From contig NZ_KB902246.1 in the NCBI RefSeq assembly GCF_000379445.1, positions 1 to 56,233 on the forward strand: a stretch of 56,233 nucleotides of DNA, given 5' to 3'. A model generated the notes under the pieces. That model ran no database searches, was not told the origin of the DNA, and saw only the letters and a program-made list of their open reading frames with translations. The position numbers were made by a program, and so were the translations under genes. Origin of the DNA: Fangia hongkongensis FSC776 = DSM 21703. GTDB lineage: Bacteria > Pseudomonadota > Gammaproteobacteria > Francisellales > Francisellaceae. Positions 16,468-26,166 of the stretch are shown piece by piece; positions within the stretch are counted from its first letter, which is position 1; the number at the start of each line of letters is the position of its first letter.

Positions 16468-17883
16468 CTAAAATCTTATTGTGTCATCTTCAGAGATATA
16501 ATTTCCTGATTGTATCTCTAACATTTCAAGTGGGAGAACACCAATTGCAAATACCTGATGTTTTTTTAAAGGAGTAATATTAATCGACATACCTTCAGAT
16601 AACAAGTGCTCTTCTCCTTCTATTATCACCTTAGCTGCACCACTTAAAACAGTAAAATACTCACTTCGATGATGATGCATTTGTAAAGAGCTTTTCGCCC
16701 CTACTTTGAAATAAAGCTTATTGATAATAAACTTCTCGCCCTTAACAAGCTGATCACTGTATCCCCAAGGGCCATAATGCCGCTTATGCCTGATATGCTC
16801 TTGGCGATTATCCTTTTTAAGTTTATTCACAATTAATTTAATATCTTGAGCTTTTTTAGCATCGGCAACAAGAATGGCATCGGCTGTCTCAACAATCACC
16901 AAATCTTTTACACCAACTGCAGAAAGCATACGGCTATGTGTGCGAAAATAACAGTTCTTTGAGTCGACTTGATATACATCTCCCTTTGTAATATTCCCAT
17001 TTTGATCTTTCTCTCCAAGCTCAAACAGTGCTTTCCAAGATCCCACATCGGACCAGCTCGTTTTTAAAAGTGGGATAACTTGCACATTTTCAGCCTTTTC
17101 CATCACCGCATAATCAACGGAGATATCCTCACACTGGGAAAAACTCTCCTTTGGAATACGGATAAAATCCAAATCTTGTTGTTTTTTACTAAACTCGCAA
17201 GAGCAAATCTCGTATATCTTGGGCTTGTATTTTCTTATTGCATCTAGATAAGCCTTTGCTTTAAATAAAAATATACCACTATTCCAATAAAACCCATCTT
17301 CTGTAATATATTTTCGAGCAGCTTCTAATTCAGGCTTTTCAATAAAGCGTTTAATATAATAAGAAAAGTTATTCTTTTTCTCTCCAATTTCAATATAACC
17401 ATAGCCAACCTCTGGCGCCTTAGGTTTAACCCCAAACGTATAAAGTTCATGATCAGAAACGTTTAAACCTTTAAATATACTCATTAATTCTAAATTATCT
17501 TGAATATAATGATCCGAAGGTAAAACCAACATAATGCCGTCAGGGTTGCTTTCCAACACAGCCAAGGCAGCAAGCGCAATAGCAGGAGCCGTGTTTCTAG
17601 CGCAAGGCTCCAAAATAATTTTTGCATTCTCAACACCTATTCCACGGAGCGACTCGGCAACCTGAAAACGATGTGCTTCATTACAGACAATCAAAGGCGA
17701 GTGGAACATTGACTTATTACTAAAACGTAAGCAGGTGTTCTGCAATAAATTCTTATCATCAATCAGAGGAATAAACTGCTTTGGCGATTTTTGACGGGAT
17801 AATGGCCACAGACGTGAGCCTGACCCACCTGATAAAATTACTGGGTAAATCTTAGCTTCTTTTAGCCTGTTTTTTACCGCCAT
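16468..17883 (-). CDS. manC: Mannose-1-phosphate guanylyltransferase / mannose-6-phosphate isomerase
   Basis: The 471-residue bifunctional enzyme has an N-terminal nucleotidyltransferase domain (VILSGGSGSRLWPLSR, then FIEKPELEAA and ISVDYAVMEKAENV). It also has a C-terminal cupin isomerase domain from about residue 360, with QMHHHRSEYFTVLSG. It supplies GDP-mannose for gmd. No separate phosphomannomutase (manB) is present in the window, so that step must be encoded elsewhere. This is the first gene of the polysaccharide operon on the minus strand; the promoter should lie in 17884-18069 but no convincing -35/-10 pair was seen. Confidence 0.95.
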   Translation of the reverse strand: MAVKNRLKEAKIYPVILSGGSGSRLWPLSRQKSPKQFIPLIDDKNLLQNTCLRFSNKSMFHSPLIVCNEAHRFQVAESLRGIGVENAKIILEPCARNTAPAIALAALAVLESNPDGIMLVLPSDHYIQDNLELMSIFKGLNVSDHELYTFGVKPKAPEVGYGYIEIGEKKNNFSYYIKRFIEKPELEAARKYITEDGFYWNSGIFLFKAKAYLDAIRKYKPKIYEICSCEFSKKQQDLDFIRIPKESFSQCEDISVDYAVMEKAENVQVIPLLKTSWSDVGSWKALFELGEKDQNGNITKGDVYQVDSKNCYFRTHSRMLSAVGVKDLVIVETADAILVADAKKAQDIKLIVNKLKKDNRQEHIRHKRHYGPWGYSDQLVKGEKFIINKLYFKVGAKSSLQMHHHRSEYFTVLSGAAKVIIEGEEHLLSEGMSINITPLKKHQVFAIGVLPLEMLEIQSGNYISEDDTIRF

Positions 17884-17966
17884 AAAACCTTAAAACCTTT
17901 TATTCCTGTCAAACTCAACACATAATAAAGATTAAGAACTATTTACTCAAGACAAAAAGGGGGATT

Positions 17967-17985
17967 AATTTTAAATTTTTAATTC
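17967..17985. repeat. Left copy of a 19-bp direct repeat flanking the four-helix-bundle gene
   Basis: AATTTTAAATTTTTAATTC here differs at one position from the copy at 18464-18482 (AATTTTCAATTTTTAATTC), which lies on the other side of the four-helix-bundle gene. Further AT-rich degenerate copies (CAATTTTGAATTC, TTTGAATTTTCAATTCTC) fill 17986-18075. Confidence 0.6.
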
Positions 17986-18069
17986 TCAATTTTGAATTCA
18001 ACATTCAGCTAATAGCGTTCTACCATCAAATTAGCCACATTACTCGCCTTTGAATTTTCAATTCTCAAT

Positions 18070-18438
18070 TTAACATTTATCATTTAACCGCGATGACTTC
18101 ACGATACTTGTCAGAAGTTTAATAAGTTCATCAATATCTTCCTTTAAACTTTGAACATGCGTATCTTTGATATTCAAGCACTCTGTTGCGATAAGTAAAT
18201 CAATCCAATACTGAGTTTCTCTAGCTTCCTTACTGGCAATACTCATTTTAGCTATAAAGTCATTTTTGCTTTGCCCTGCCTGCGCCTCATTAATATTTGC
18301 ACCGATTGATGTACCACTTCGAAGTAACTGCTTTGACAATACATACTCTTTTTTGTCATCACACAAATATCTATAAAGTTTCACAATCCTTATTGCAAAC
18401 TCAAAGGCTTTATCCAAAACGATATTTTCAGTTTTCAA
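18070..18438 (-). CDS. Four-helix-bundle protein (S23/TIGR02436-like)
   Basis: The 122-residue, all-helical protein has the recognisable pattern of the four-helix-bundle family: AFEFAIRIVKLYRYL, KKEYVLSKQLLRSGTSIGANINEAQ, FIAKMSIASKEARETQYWIDLL and ELIKLLTSIVKSS. The family includes proteins encoded in 23S rRNA intervening sequences and the Avd accessory protein of diversity-generating retroelements. No reverse transcriptase or rRNA is nearby, so neither role is supported here. The gene stands alone between the polysaccharide operon and pepA, flanked by matching AT-rich direct repeats and a heptamer array, which suggests a mobile cassette. Function unknown. Confidence 0.8.
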   Translation of the reverse strand: MKTENIVLDKAFEFAIRIVKLYRYLCDDKKEYVLSKQLLRSGTSIGANINEAQAGQSKNDFIAKMSIASKEARETQYWIDLLIATECLNIKDTHVQSLKEDIDELIKLLTSIVKSSRLNDKC

Positions 18439-18463
18439 TGCTCACCCTCCGGGGTTCATTTAT

Positions 18464-18482
18464 AATTTTCAATTTTTAATTC
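18464..18482. repeat. Right copy of the 19-bp direct repeat
   Basis: AATTTTCAATTTTTAATTC matches 18 of 19 bases of the copy at 17967-17985 in the same orientation. It runs straight into the heptamer array that begins at 18478. Confidence 0.6.
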
Positions 18483-18568
18483 ATAATTCATAATTCATAA
18501 TTCATAATTCATAATTCATAATTCATAATTCATAATTCATAATTCATAATTCATAATTCATAATTCAT
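18478..18568. repeat. Perfect tandem array, 13 copies of the heptamer AATTCAT
   Basis: Ninety-one bases consist of exactly 13 uninterrupted AATTCAT units. The array lies 40 bp upstream of the four-helix-bundle start (minus strand) and about 216 bp upstream of the pepA start (plus strand). Such arrays change copy number by slippage and could alter promoter spacing. The rest of the gap (18569-18784) holds only the presumed pepA promoter; no other element was recognised. Confidence 0.97.
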
Positions 18569-18784
18569 AATTTTATCCGCTAACGCACATATTGAATAGT
18601 CTTTTATTATCCGCACTTACAGCATACAAATCACCAATCAAGCTAAGCTTCTTCGTTCTTACAAATGCTAATACCACTTGATTGATTCGGTTAAAATATG
18701 AGACACTCTTTGGGCTAAAACTCAGTAACTAAATGCTTAAATGCCGTTTTCAGACTGATAAAAAGAACAAAAATGAGGTATTTT

Positions 18785-20191
18785 ATGAATATTACAGCCG
18801 TACAATCTTTAAATGCAGCTGCGCAAGCTGTGTTTTTATTTGAAGATGAAACCACCTCAATTGAGGCGATCAATAAAGCCATATCCAAAGGCTTATTCAC
18901 AGGCAAACTTGCCTCCACCTTACCTGTTAATGATGGTGAGACACTTTATATCACAGTTGGTTTAGGCAAAAAAGATAAACTTAAAACAACCGCTACGAGA
19001 AAGGCAGTGGATGCACTTTTCAAAGCACTTAAATCACTTAGTGTGACACAATTTGCTGTTGATACTAATAAACTTGGAAATGATGCTGTTCGCATATTCA
19101 CTGAAGCGCTTATTAATAGCAGCTATCACTTTGATGCACTTAAATCAGATAAAGACAGTTACCAGCTAAGTGATATACAAATCCTAGCGGATGATACTAA
19201 AAAGGCACAGCATGATATTTCAATTGCTAGCGCTATCGCAAATGGTCAAAACTACGCTAAAGATTTAAAGAATTTCCCAGCGAATGTTTGTAACACTGAT
19301 TACTTATTAAATGAGGCAAAAAAACTTGCTGAGAAAAATGACAATGTTACTCTACACTATTTAGATGAAAAGAAAATGCATGAGCTTGGCATGGGCTGCA
19401 TTACTGCCGTAGGTCAAGGCTCAAAAATGCCAAGTTATATTGCCTGCATGGAATATTATGGCGCTGAAGATAAATCACAAAAGCCTATTATCCTTGTCGG
19501 TAAGGGGCTTGTTTATGACACAGGAGGACTTTGCTTGAAACCATGGCAAGGGATGGCAACGATGAAAATGGATATGGGCGGCGCTGCTGCTGTATTTGGT
19601 ACCATGAAGGCAATTACAGATTTAAATCTTCCTGTGAATGTTATTGGTGTTGTTGCCCTTGTTGAAAACTCTATTGATGGCGCTTCTTTTAGACCTGGCG
19701 ATGTGCTTAAAAGCATGAAAGGTATTACCGTTGAAGTTGGCAATACGGATGCTGAAGGTCGTTTGGCACTTTGTGATGCTTTAACTTATATTGAAAAATA
19801 CAACCCTGAAGTTGTGATTGATGTTGCTACTTTAACCGGCGCAATGGTGATCTCCCTCGGCGGTAAAATTTCAGGCTTATTTGGCAATGATGACAAGCTT
19901 GTCGAAGCATTAAAAGATGCCTCCAAAGAAGCAAAAGATCCCGCTTGGCACCTTCCTCTTTTTGAAGATTATCATGAGCAGCTTAAAAGTGAAGTGGCTG
20001 ATATGAACAACATCGGCGGTCCTGCAGCAGGCTCTATTACAGCGGCGCTATTTTTATCTCGCTTTACTGAAGATTACCGCTGGGCACACTTAGATGTTGC
20101 TGGAAGCGCAATGGGCGGATTTGATAAAGCCACAGCAAGCGGTCGCCCCGTTCCACTTCTTACTCAGTATATCCTAGATCAAATTAACTAA
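18785..20191 (+). CDS. pepA: Leucyl aminopeptidase (M17 family)
   Basis: From the ATG at 18785 (MNITAVQSLN), which has a GAGGT ribosome site about 8 bp upstream, the protein is 468 residues. An in-frame ATG at 18773 lies before that site. The C-terminal catalytic domain holds the M17 two-metal centre in VGKGLVYDTGGLCLKP, MKMDMGGAAAVFG and NTDAEGRLALCDAL, giving the Lys/Asp/Asp/Asp/Glu ligands and catalytic Arg. It removes N-terminal residues from peptides in the cytosol. It is slightly shorter than E. coli PepA. PepA-type proteins also bind DNA; that cannot be judged here. It converges on the lysR gene with a 15-bp gap and no terminator. Confidence 0.9.
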   Translation: MNITAVQSLNAAAQAVFLFEDETTSIEAINKAISKGLFTGKLASTLPVNDGETLYITVGLGKKDKLKTTATRKAVDALFKALKSLSVTQFAVDTNKLGNDAVRIFTEALINSSYHFDALKSDKDSYQLSDIQILADDTKKAQHDISIASAIANGQNYAKDLKNFPANVCNTDYLLNEAKKLAEKNDNVTLHYLDEKKMHELGMGCITAVGQGSKMPSYIACMEYYGAEDKSQKPIILVGKGLVYDTGGLCLKPWQGMATMKMDMGGAAAVFGTMKAITDLNLPVNVIGVVALVENSIDGASFRPGDVLKSMKGITVEVGNTDAEGRLALCDALTYIEKYNPEVVIDVATLTGAMVISLGGKISGLFGNDDKLVEALKDASKEAKDPAWHLPLFEDYHEQLKSEVADMNNIGGPAAGSITAALFLSRFTEDYRWAHLDVAGSAMGGFDKATASGRPVPLLTQYILDQIN

Positions 20192-20206
20192 TAGGGTAAA
20201 TCTCAA

Positions 20207-21100
20207 CTACACTTTCTTCATTATCAACTGGATTAACTCCTCGATAATATTCTTTGCTCTACCGCCTTTCAAGCAAACAAAATAGCTCTCAACAGGCGGC
20301 TTCTTTACACTTATTTCTTTATCTAATTGATACAAAGACGGATCTTTAGCAATATTTTGAATAAGATTGCTCGGTAAAAAACCATATCCCAGGCCTGAAA
20401 CGATGGCATTATAAATACTTAAATAGGAGTTCATATAGCGAATATTTCTCTCAGGGATAGGCAGAAGGTTAACATCACTATCAATCAATACAGCTTTTTG
20501 CCCACTCAAAATCTTCTGCCTTTTACTTGCCTCTAATATATGTTGATGATCATCTAAAAGGAGCTTTCTCGCAATATACGGATGAAAAACAATGGCTTTA
20601 TAATGAAATGCTTGAAAGTCATCCTTTTGCAACGCTTTTAGCTCATCATCTGATAAAACAACAATTGCTACATCAATCTTATTGGCTTTAAGTGCATTTA
20701 ATTGCGCTTTTTTACTCATTACAGCAACATCAACTTCAAGGTGTTTTTTAACCTTTTTTAGTCGGCAAAGCATCGATAGCAAGCTTTGCTCAAAAATATG
20801 ACTCATTGCAAAGCGCACCAGCGTATAAGATTCACGAATTGCTGGTACCTCCACCTCCTCCAACACATTAATCTCTTGCAAGATAGGGATAATTTTTTGA
20901 TAAAAACGCTCCCCTTTATCACTCAAGCTCACCCGATTTTTATGTCTCACCAGAAGATCAAACCCAAGCGCAAGCTCTAGGTTTTGCAGCTGCTTAGTCA
21001 CCGCAGGTGGCGTCAAAAAAAGCTGATCTGCTGTTTGTCTTAAATTGAGCGTTTTAGCCACCGATGAAAACACTTTTAGTTGCTGCAATGTAAAACTCAT
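20207..21100 (-). CDS. LysR-family transcriptional regulator
   Basis: The 297 residues start with a winged helix-turn-helix (FTLQQLKVFSSVAKTLNLRQTADQLFLTPPAVTKQLQNLE, residues 3-43) followed by the usual effector-binding domain. It resembles CbbR/CysB-type LysR proteins in the first 60 residues. It is transcribed away from the NTF2-like and MFS genes across a 124-bp gap that contains a perfect 18-bp palindrome, so it probably regulates them and itself. Inducer unknown. Confidence 0.9.
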   Translation of the reverse strand: MSFTLQQLKVFSSVAKTLNLRQTADQLFLTPPAVTKQLQNLELALGFDLLVRHKNRVSLSDKGERFYQKIIPILQEINVLEEVEVPAIRESYTLVRFAMSHIFEQSLLSMLCRLKKVKKHLEVDVAVMSKKAQLNALKANKIDVAIVVLSDDELKALQKDDFQAFHYKAIVFHPYIARKLLLDDHQHILEASKRQKILSGQKAVLIDSDVNLLPIPERNIRYMNSYLSIYNAIVSGLGYGFLPSNLIQNIAKDPSLYQLDKEISVKKPPVESYFVCLKGGRAKNIIEELIQLIMKKV

Positions 21101-21135
21101 TCACACCTCCAAGGTATTTATATTAACTTTATTTT

Positions 21136-21153
21136 AATATTTAGTTAAATATT
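21136..21153. promoter_or_regulatory. Palindrome between divergent lysR and NTF2-like genes
   Basis: AATATTTAGTTAAATATT is a perfect inverted repeat (8-bp arms, 2-bp centre) midway in the divergent promoter region. It fits a regulator binding site, for example the LysR protein's own operator. A TATACT -10-like hexamer for the plus-strand genes lies at 21183-21188. Confidence 0.45.
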
Positions 21154-21224
21154 ATTCAATTTTAATAAACACTTGATGTCATTATACTCCCACTTAGAAA
21201 TCAAAAACCACAAAAGGACAACAA

Positions 21225-21662
21225 ATGTCAGAGAATCACTTAAACATTGTTAAAAACTACCTAAGCCATTTGAAAAATAAAGAGCTTGAACTTGCTATGA
21301 GTTATGTAGCTGATGACACCATATGGCACAGCGACAATATCAACGCACCTTGGAGTGGCACACATCACGGTAAAAAAGCGCTTCTAAAACACCTAGAGAA
21401 CATCAAGAAGTACACTAAATCTTTTAAAAAGGAAGTGTATGATCTTGTTGCTGGGGAAAACTCCAACTATGTCTATGAATACGGGCATCTAAGCTGTGAA
21501 TTTCCTCATACCCAAGAGATCTTCAACACTTACATCATCTCTATCTATGAGATCATTGATAGAAAGATTCACTCCTACCGCGTTCTAGAGGACAACAAGT
21601 CACTCTATCAAATTTACCACCAATGCAATTTAGCAACAAGATCGCTATCGCATAGCAAATAA
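21225..21662 (+). CDS. NTF2/SnoaL-like small protein
   Basis: The 145 residues have the cone-shaped NTF2/SnoaL pattern: an N-terminal helix (NIVKNYLSHLKNKELELAMSYV), then DDTIWHSDNINAPWSGTHHGKKALLKHL and a set of beta strands ending in RVLEDNKSLYQIYH. Members serve as small-molecule isomerases, hydrolases or binding proteins; no activity can be assigned. It is followed after 9 bp by the MFS gene, with which it should be co-transcribed under control of the divergent LysR regulator. An AAAGGA ribosome site precedes the ATG. Confidence 0.7.
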   Translation: MSENHLNIVKNYLSHLKNKELELAMSYVADDTIWHSDNINAPWSGTHHGKKALLKHLENIKKYTKSFKKEVYDLVAGENSNYVYEYGHLSCEFPHTQEIFNTYIISIYEIIDRKIHSYRVLEDNKSLYQIYHQCNLATRSLSHSK

Positions 21663-21671
21663 GGAACAAAC

Positions 21672-22892
21672 ATGACATCCACACATCCACTTATCCGCTA
21701 CCTTATCTACCTTCTAGCATTACTGTCTATTTTAACCGTGAATATTTACCTGCCTGCCATGCCTATACTGCAGCATTTATTCCATGCAGCAAAATCAGAA
21801 ATTGCATTAACGGTCGGTTTTTATATGCTTGGATTAGCTATTGGCATTCCCTTATATGGCGCGCTATCTGATCACCTTTCGCTTAAAAAAGTCCTATTGA
21901 CAGGAATTTCTCTTTTTATTGTTGGCAACATCATTGCCATTTTTAGTCATTCAGTGTCCATGCTCATTATTGCTCGCCTGATTCAAGGAATTGGCGCTGC
22001 GAGTGCGTTATCTCTTTGGCAGGCAATTGCGATCAAATATTTCAAAGAAACTTCAAAACATATTATTTCAAGCGGTTATATGATTATTGGCTCAATGCCT
22101 GCTTTAGCACCCATTATTGGCGGTAGTGTATTGTCACTCACCAACTGGCAAGGGATCTTTATCTTCTTGATTATTCTTGCTGTAATTGTTTTTGTACTGA
22201 GCAAAAGCCTTAATGCCGAGCCAAAAGAAAAACATCAAACAACTGATCATGAGAAAAGCCATCTTTTTATCGCAATCTTAAAGGAATATAAAGGCGCGCT
22301 TAGCAATCCCAAGTTTGTCCTCTACGCCCTTGCGAGCGCCATGGTATACAGTAGCGCCTATGTTTATTTTTCCCAAGTACCGTTTTTATTAGCAAAAATC
22401 GGCTATAACACCCAATCTCTAAGCTTATTTTTCATTCCCATATCCGTGGCTTTTCTTCTTGGCGGAACCTTTGCCAAATTCACCCTCAGACGCAATATTC
22501 AATTTAAGATCACACTTAGCATTGGCGTTATTAGCTTTGCTTTAGCGCCAATTTTGAGTGTTTTTGCAGAGGCATTCACACTTAATGGATTTTTACTCAT
22601 GGCGCCATTTTTTCTACTGACCATCGGCGCAGGCATCCTTATGCCAACACTAGTCGGTCATGCCTTATCACTACAACATAAAAGAGCAGGAACCGCAGCC
22701 TCTACAATTGGAACACTGCAAAACATTATTGCCTTTCTTTTAAGCTCAATGGGCGCCTATCTTGCAGAGTATGGCTATCACGGACTGGTTATCAGCTACT
22801 TTATACTCACCTTGCTTTTAATTGCATTTGTAATCATCGCTGCAATTTTGCCAGAGAAAGGTATCAAACCTGCTTACTGTAACGCCCCGTGA
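21672..22892 (+). CDS. MFS multidrug efflux transporter, Bcr/CflA type
   Basis: The 406-residue protein has about 12 membrane helices and the drug-resistance MFS features of the Bcr/CflA group: [12 protein letters not shown] at the end of helix 1, [23 protein letters not shown] (motif A) and [18 protein letters not shown] (motif B region). It exports small molecules using the proton gradient. It is the second gene after the NTF2-like protein. Its 3' end overlaps the convergent secA gene by 19 bp. Confidence 0.88.
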   Translation: MTSTHPLIRYLIYLLALLSILTVNIYLPAMPILQHLFHAAKSEIALTVGFYMLGLAIGIPLYGALSDHLSLKKVLLTGISLFIVGNIIAIFSHSVSMLIIARLIQGIGAASALSLWQAIAIKYFKETSKHIISSGYMIIGSMPALAPIIGGSVLSLTNWQGIFIFLIILAVIVFVLSKSLNAEPKEKHQTTDHEKSHLFIAILKEYKGALSNPKFVLYALASAMVYSSAYVYFSQVPFLLAKIGYNTQSLSLFFIPISVAFLLGGTFAKFTLRRNIQFKITLSIGVISFALAPILSVFAEAFTLNGFLLMAPFFLLTIGAGILMPTLVGHALSLQHKRAGTAASTIGTLQNIIAFLLSSMGAYLAEYGYHGLVISYFILTLLLIAFVIIAAILPEKGIKPAYCNAP

Positions 22893-25591
22893 CATTGCTT
22901 ATACTTTTTGCCTGAACCACAAGGACAAGGATCGTTCCTTTTTACTTTTGGCGTTGGACGAACATAAGGCTCATGCGCTTTTGCAGCTGCCTCTTCTTCT
23001 TTTTGCTCACTCACGCCTACACCTTCTAGCACATCCTCATGCTGCGCTTCGATATTGGTAATGGTATTCTTCCACTCATCTTCCATCTTTTGCGCTTCTT
23101 CAGGTGATTGAATGCGGATTTTCGCCAAATTAGAAATCACCTCATACTTAAAGCTATCAAGCATACTTGAGAACAGCTCAAATGATTCTTTTTTATACTC
23201 ATTTTTAGGATCTTTTTGTGCATAACCTCTAAGATTAATGCTGTTTCTCAAATGATCCATGGCATTCAAATGCTCACGCCAATGTGTATCTAAAGCTTGC
23301 ATTAACGTCACTTTTTCAAAATGACGAATCGCCTCTTTCTCAAGGTTCTCAGTTTTTTCATTGTACTCTTTAACAATCGCATCAATTACAATTTCTTTGA
23401 GCTTATCATCAGCAAGGGTATCATCTTCTGCAATCATCTTCTTGAGATCAACTTTAATTGCAAAATCACTTAAAAGCGCAGCCTCAAGCCCTGAAATATC
23501 CCACAGCTCCTCCATCGAGCCCTCTGGTACAAAATTATGAAATAACCTCTCTGCAACATCATAGCGCATATTCTCGATAATCTCTGAGACATCATCCTTA
23601 CCAAGCAAATCTTCTCTTTGCTTATAGATAACCATACGCTGCTCATTGGCAACATTGTCATATTCAAGAAGATTCTTACGAATATCAAAGTGATACTGCT
23701 CCACCTTGCCTTGCGCTTTGGCAATGAACTTACTCATCATGCCAAACTGTAAAGACTCACCACCAGAGAGCGCTTTTTTCATCCTTGCGGCCAAAGTTGG
23801 CGAGGCAAAGATTCTTAATAAATTATCATCCATTGATAGATAAAAGCGGCTTTCACCTGGATCCCCCTGTCTGCCAGATCGTCCACGAAGCTGATTATCT
23901 ACACGCCTTGAGTCGTGACGCTCTGAACCTAAAATACAAAGCCCACCCGCTTCAATTACCGCTTTATTTCTAAGCTTCCAACTCTCTTTGATTTCAGCTA
24001 TCTCAGCCTCAGTTGGGTTTTCAATCTCCTGAATTTCAGCTTCCCAGTTACCCCCCAAGATAATATCTGTTCCGCGCCCTGCCATATTCGTCGCGATTGT
24101 GACATTTCCTGGATAACCTGCCTGTGCAATAATGCCGGCTTCTTTCTCATGCTGTTTGGCATTTAAGACATTGTGTTTTACTTTTTGCTTTCGAAGCAAA
24201 GTTGAAAGGATTTCAGAGGTTTCAATTGATGCTGTTCCCACCAATATCGGCTGAGCTTTTGCCACACGCTCTTTGATGTCCTCAACAATTGCATGGAACT
24301 TATCTTTCTGGTCACCAAAAATGCGATCATGATGATCAATACGCTTTGGTGGTTTATTGGTTGGAATCACAACCACCTCAAGCTTATAAATCTCATGAAA
24401 TTCAAAAGCCTCAGTATCTGCCGTCCCTGTCATGCCTGACATTTTGTTATATAGCTTAAAGAAGTTTTGAAAGGTGATGGATGCCAGTGTTTGGTTCTCA
24501 CCTTGAATTTTCACCCCTTCTTTCGCTTCAACAGCTTGATGTAAACCATCTGACCAGCGCCTGCCATCCATTGCCCGCCCAGTATTTTCATCAATAATCA
24601 CAATCTCTTGATCACGAATAATATAATCAACATTCAGCTGGTATAGACTGTGTGCACGCAAACAGGCATTGAGATAATGCATTTTTGTGACATGCTGAGG
24701 GCTATATAGATTATCACCTTCCTCGAGCACACCTGCTTTTATCAACATACTCTCAACTTTCGAGTGCCCCTCATCAGTCAAATAGGCTTGTTTTGATTTC
24801 TCATCAACATAGTAGTCCCCTTCTGCCTCACCTTCTTCAAGCTCTTCTTTTTCTTGCTTGCTAAGCGTTGGAACAATTTTGTTAAATAAAAGATACATCT
24901 CAGAGCTATCTTCTGAGGCACCTGAAATAATCAGCGGTGTTCTTGCCTCATCAATTAAAATAGAATCCACTTCATCGATAATGACAAAGTTTCTTGAGCG
25001 CTGCACCTGCTCTTCTTTGCTAAATGCCATATTATCGCGAAGATAGTCAAAACCAAATTCATTGTTTGTTCCATAGGTGATATCACAGCTGTAGGCTTCT
25101 TTTCTTTGCTCTGGGGATAAATTAGCAACAATCACCCCTGTACTTAACCCTAAAAAGCCATAGATTGAGCCCATAAGCTCAGCATCACGAGAGGCCAAAT
25201 AGTCATTGACCGTAATAACATGCACGCCATTACCTGTCAGTGCATTTAAATAAGCTGGCAAAGTTGCCACAAGTGTTTTACCTTCACCTGTTCGCATTTC
25301 AGCAATCTTTCCAGAGTGAAGCACCATACCACCGATAAGCTGCACATCATAATGGCGCATTCCTTTAACACGCTTTGCTGCTTCTCTCACAACCGCAAAA
25401 GCCTCAGGCAAAAGCTGCTCCAAGGTTTGTCCCTTTGCTAAGCGTTCTTTAAACTCTATGGTCTTATTTTTAAGCGCATCATCTGTCAGCTTTTCAATAT
25501 CTGCTTCCAAGGCATTAATTTTGTTCACCGTCTTTTTCATTTTTTTGATCAGACGGTCGTTTCGACTACCAAAGAGTTTTTTTACAATCAT
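22874..25591 (-). CDS. secA: Preprotein translocase ATPase SecA
   Basis: The 905 residues cover the whole SecA architecture. They include the N-terminal [17 protein letters not shown], Walker A ([17 protein letters not shown]), [19 protein letters not shown], the second motor domain with [14 protein letters not shown], the [13 protein letters not shown] motif, and a C-terminal zinc finger ([13 protein letters not shown]). It drives export of unfolded proteins through SecYEG. It is divergent from the DUF721 gene, an arrangement shared with other gammaproteobacteria. Its 3' end overlaps the MFS gene. Confidence 0.98.
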   Translation of the reverse strand: MIVKKLFGSRNDRLIKKMKKTVNKINALEADIEKLTDDALKNKTIEFKERLAKGQTLEQLLPEAFAVVREAAKRVKGMRHYDVQLIGGMVLHSGKIAEMRTGEGKTLVATLPAYLNALTGNGVHVITVNDYLASRDAELMGSIYGFLGLSTGVIVANLSPEQRKEAYSCDITYGTNNEFGFDYLRDNMAFSKEEQVQRSRNFVIIDEVDSILIDEARTPLIISGASEDSSEMYLLFNKIVPTLSKQEKEELEEGEAEGDYYVDEKSKQAYLTDEGHSKVESMLIKAGVLEEGDNLYSPQHVTKMHYLNACLRAHSLYQLNVDYIIRDQEIVIIDENTGRAMDGRRWSDGLHQAVEAKEGVKIQGENQTLASITFQNFFKLYNKMSGMTGTADTEAFEFHEIYKLEVVVIPTNKPPKRIDHHDRIFGDQKDKFHAIVEDIKERVAKAQPILVGTASIETSEILSTLLRKQKVKHNVLNAKQHEKEAGIIAQAGYPGNVTIATNMAGRGTDIILGGNWEAEIQEIENPTEAEIAEIKESWKLRNKAVIEAGGLCILGSERHDSRRVDNQLRGRSGRQGDPGESRFYLSMDDNLLRIFASPTLAARMKKALSGGESLQFGMMSKFIAKAQGKVEQYHFDIRKNLLEYDNVANEQRMVIYKQREDLLGKDDVSEIIENMRYDVAERLFHNFVPEGSMEELWDISGLEAALLSDFAIKVDLKKMIAEDDTLADDKLKEIVIDAIVKEYNEKTENLEKEAIRHFEKVTLMQALDTHWREHLNAMDHLRNSINLRGYAQKDPKNEYKKESFELFSSMLDSFKYEVISNLAKIRIQSPEEAQKMEDEWKNTITNIEAQHEDVLEGVGVSEQKEEEAAAKAHEPYVRPTPKVKRNDPCPCGSGKKYKQCHGALQ

Positions 25592-25668
25592 TAAAGATCC
25601 AATATCATAAGTTTATTTCAAATCTACTGCTTTGGGATTATACTGGAACTTATACCATAACAAAAGTA

Positions 25669-26121
25669 ATGCGCATGAAAATGGCGAAGAAGCCTGAAAG
25701 AAGTGTTAAGACGATTTTAAACAATAAACGCTCAAATACCTTATCGCTGATTTCACAGCAATTTGCCCGTACGCAAAAAGCGCAAAAAGCACTTTCACAC
25801 TTCGATATCCCCTACTTCGCTCATGTTAAAGTAAGCTTTTTTGATGGCAAAAAGCTTGTTTTCAGCACCACAATTCCCGAGCTTATTGGCAAATTTCGTG
25901 AACTGGAATCCGCACTTATCCATCTTCTAAAAAGTGAGCCTTTGTTTTGTGATCTATGTGAGATAAAAACCAAACTTTATTTCCCCCAAAACCAGCAACA
26001 CAAAGACAGCGCATTACCTTTATCGCAAAATACAAAAGAGCGCTTTGAAAAACTGGCTAATTACAGTGACAATAAAGCCATCTCTCAGGCGATTGATAAG
26101 CTTCTTAAAAAATCGCGTTAA
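25669..26121 (+). CDS. dciA: DUF721 protein, probable DciA-type helicase loader
   Basis: The 150-residue basic protein matches the DUF721 pattern. There is an N-terminal helix region (RSVKTILNNKRSNTLSLISQQ), a compact KH-like middle (HVKVSFFDGKKLVFSTTIPELIGKFRELESALIHLL), and a low-complexity C-terminal tail. DUF721 proteins next to secA include DciA, which helps load the replicative helicase DnaB in bacteria without DnaC/DnaI. Here the assignment rests on weak residue similarity plus the secA neighbourhood. Three in-frame ATGs (25669, 25675, 25681) leave the exact start open. Confidence 0.65.
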   Translation: MRMKMAKKPERSVKTILNNKRSNTLSLISQQFARTQKAQKALSHFDIPYFAHVKVSFFDGKKLVFSTTIPELIGKFRELESALIHLLKSEPLFCDLCEIKTKLYFPQNQQHKDSALPLSQNTKERFEKLANYSDNKAISQAIDKLLKKSR

Positions 26122-26166
26122 GCTTTACAGCATTGATATCAAGTGTTATAAATACATCCCGTACTT

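Noticed and set aside
18070-18438. Diversity-generating retroelement (Avd-like protein)
   Set aside because: No reverse transcriptase or template/variable repeat pair is present nearby, so the four-helix-bundle protein alone does not support it.
18478-18568. CRISPR-like array
   Set aside because: The units are 7 bp and directly adjacent with no spacers; it is a simple tandem repeat.
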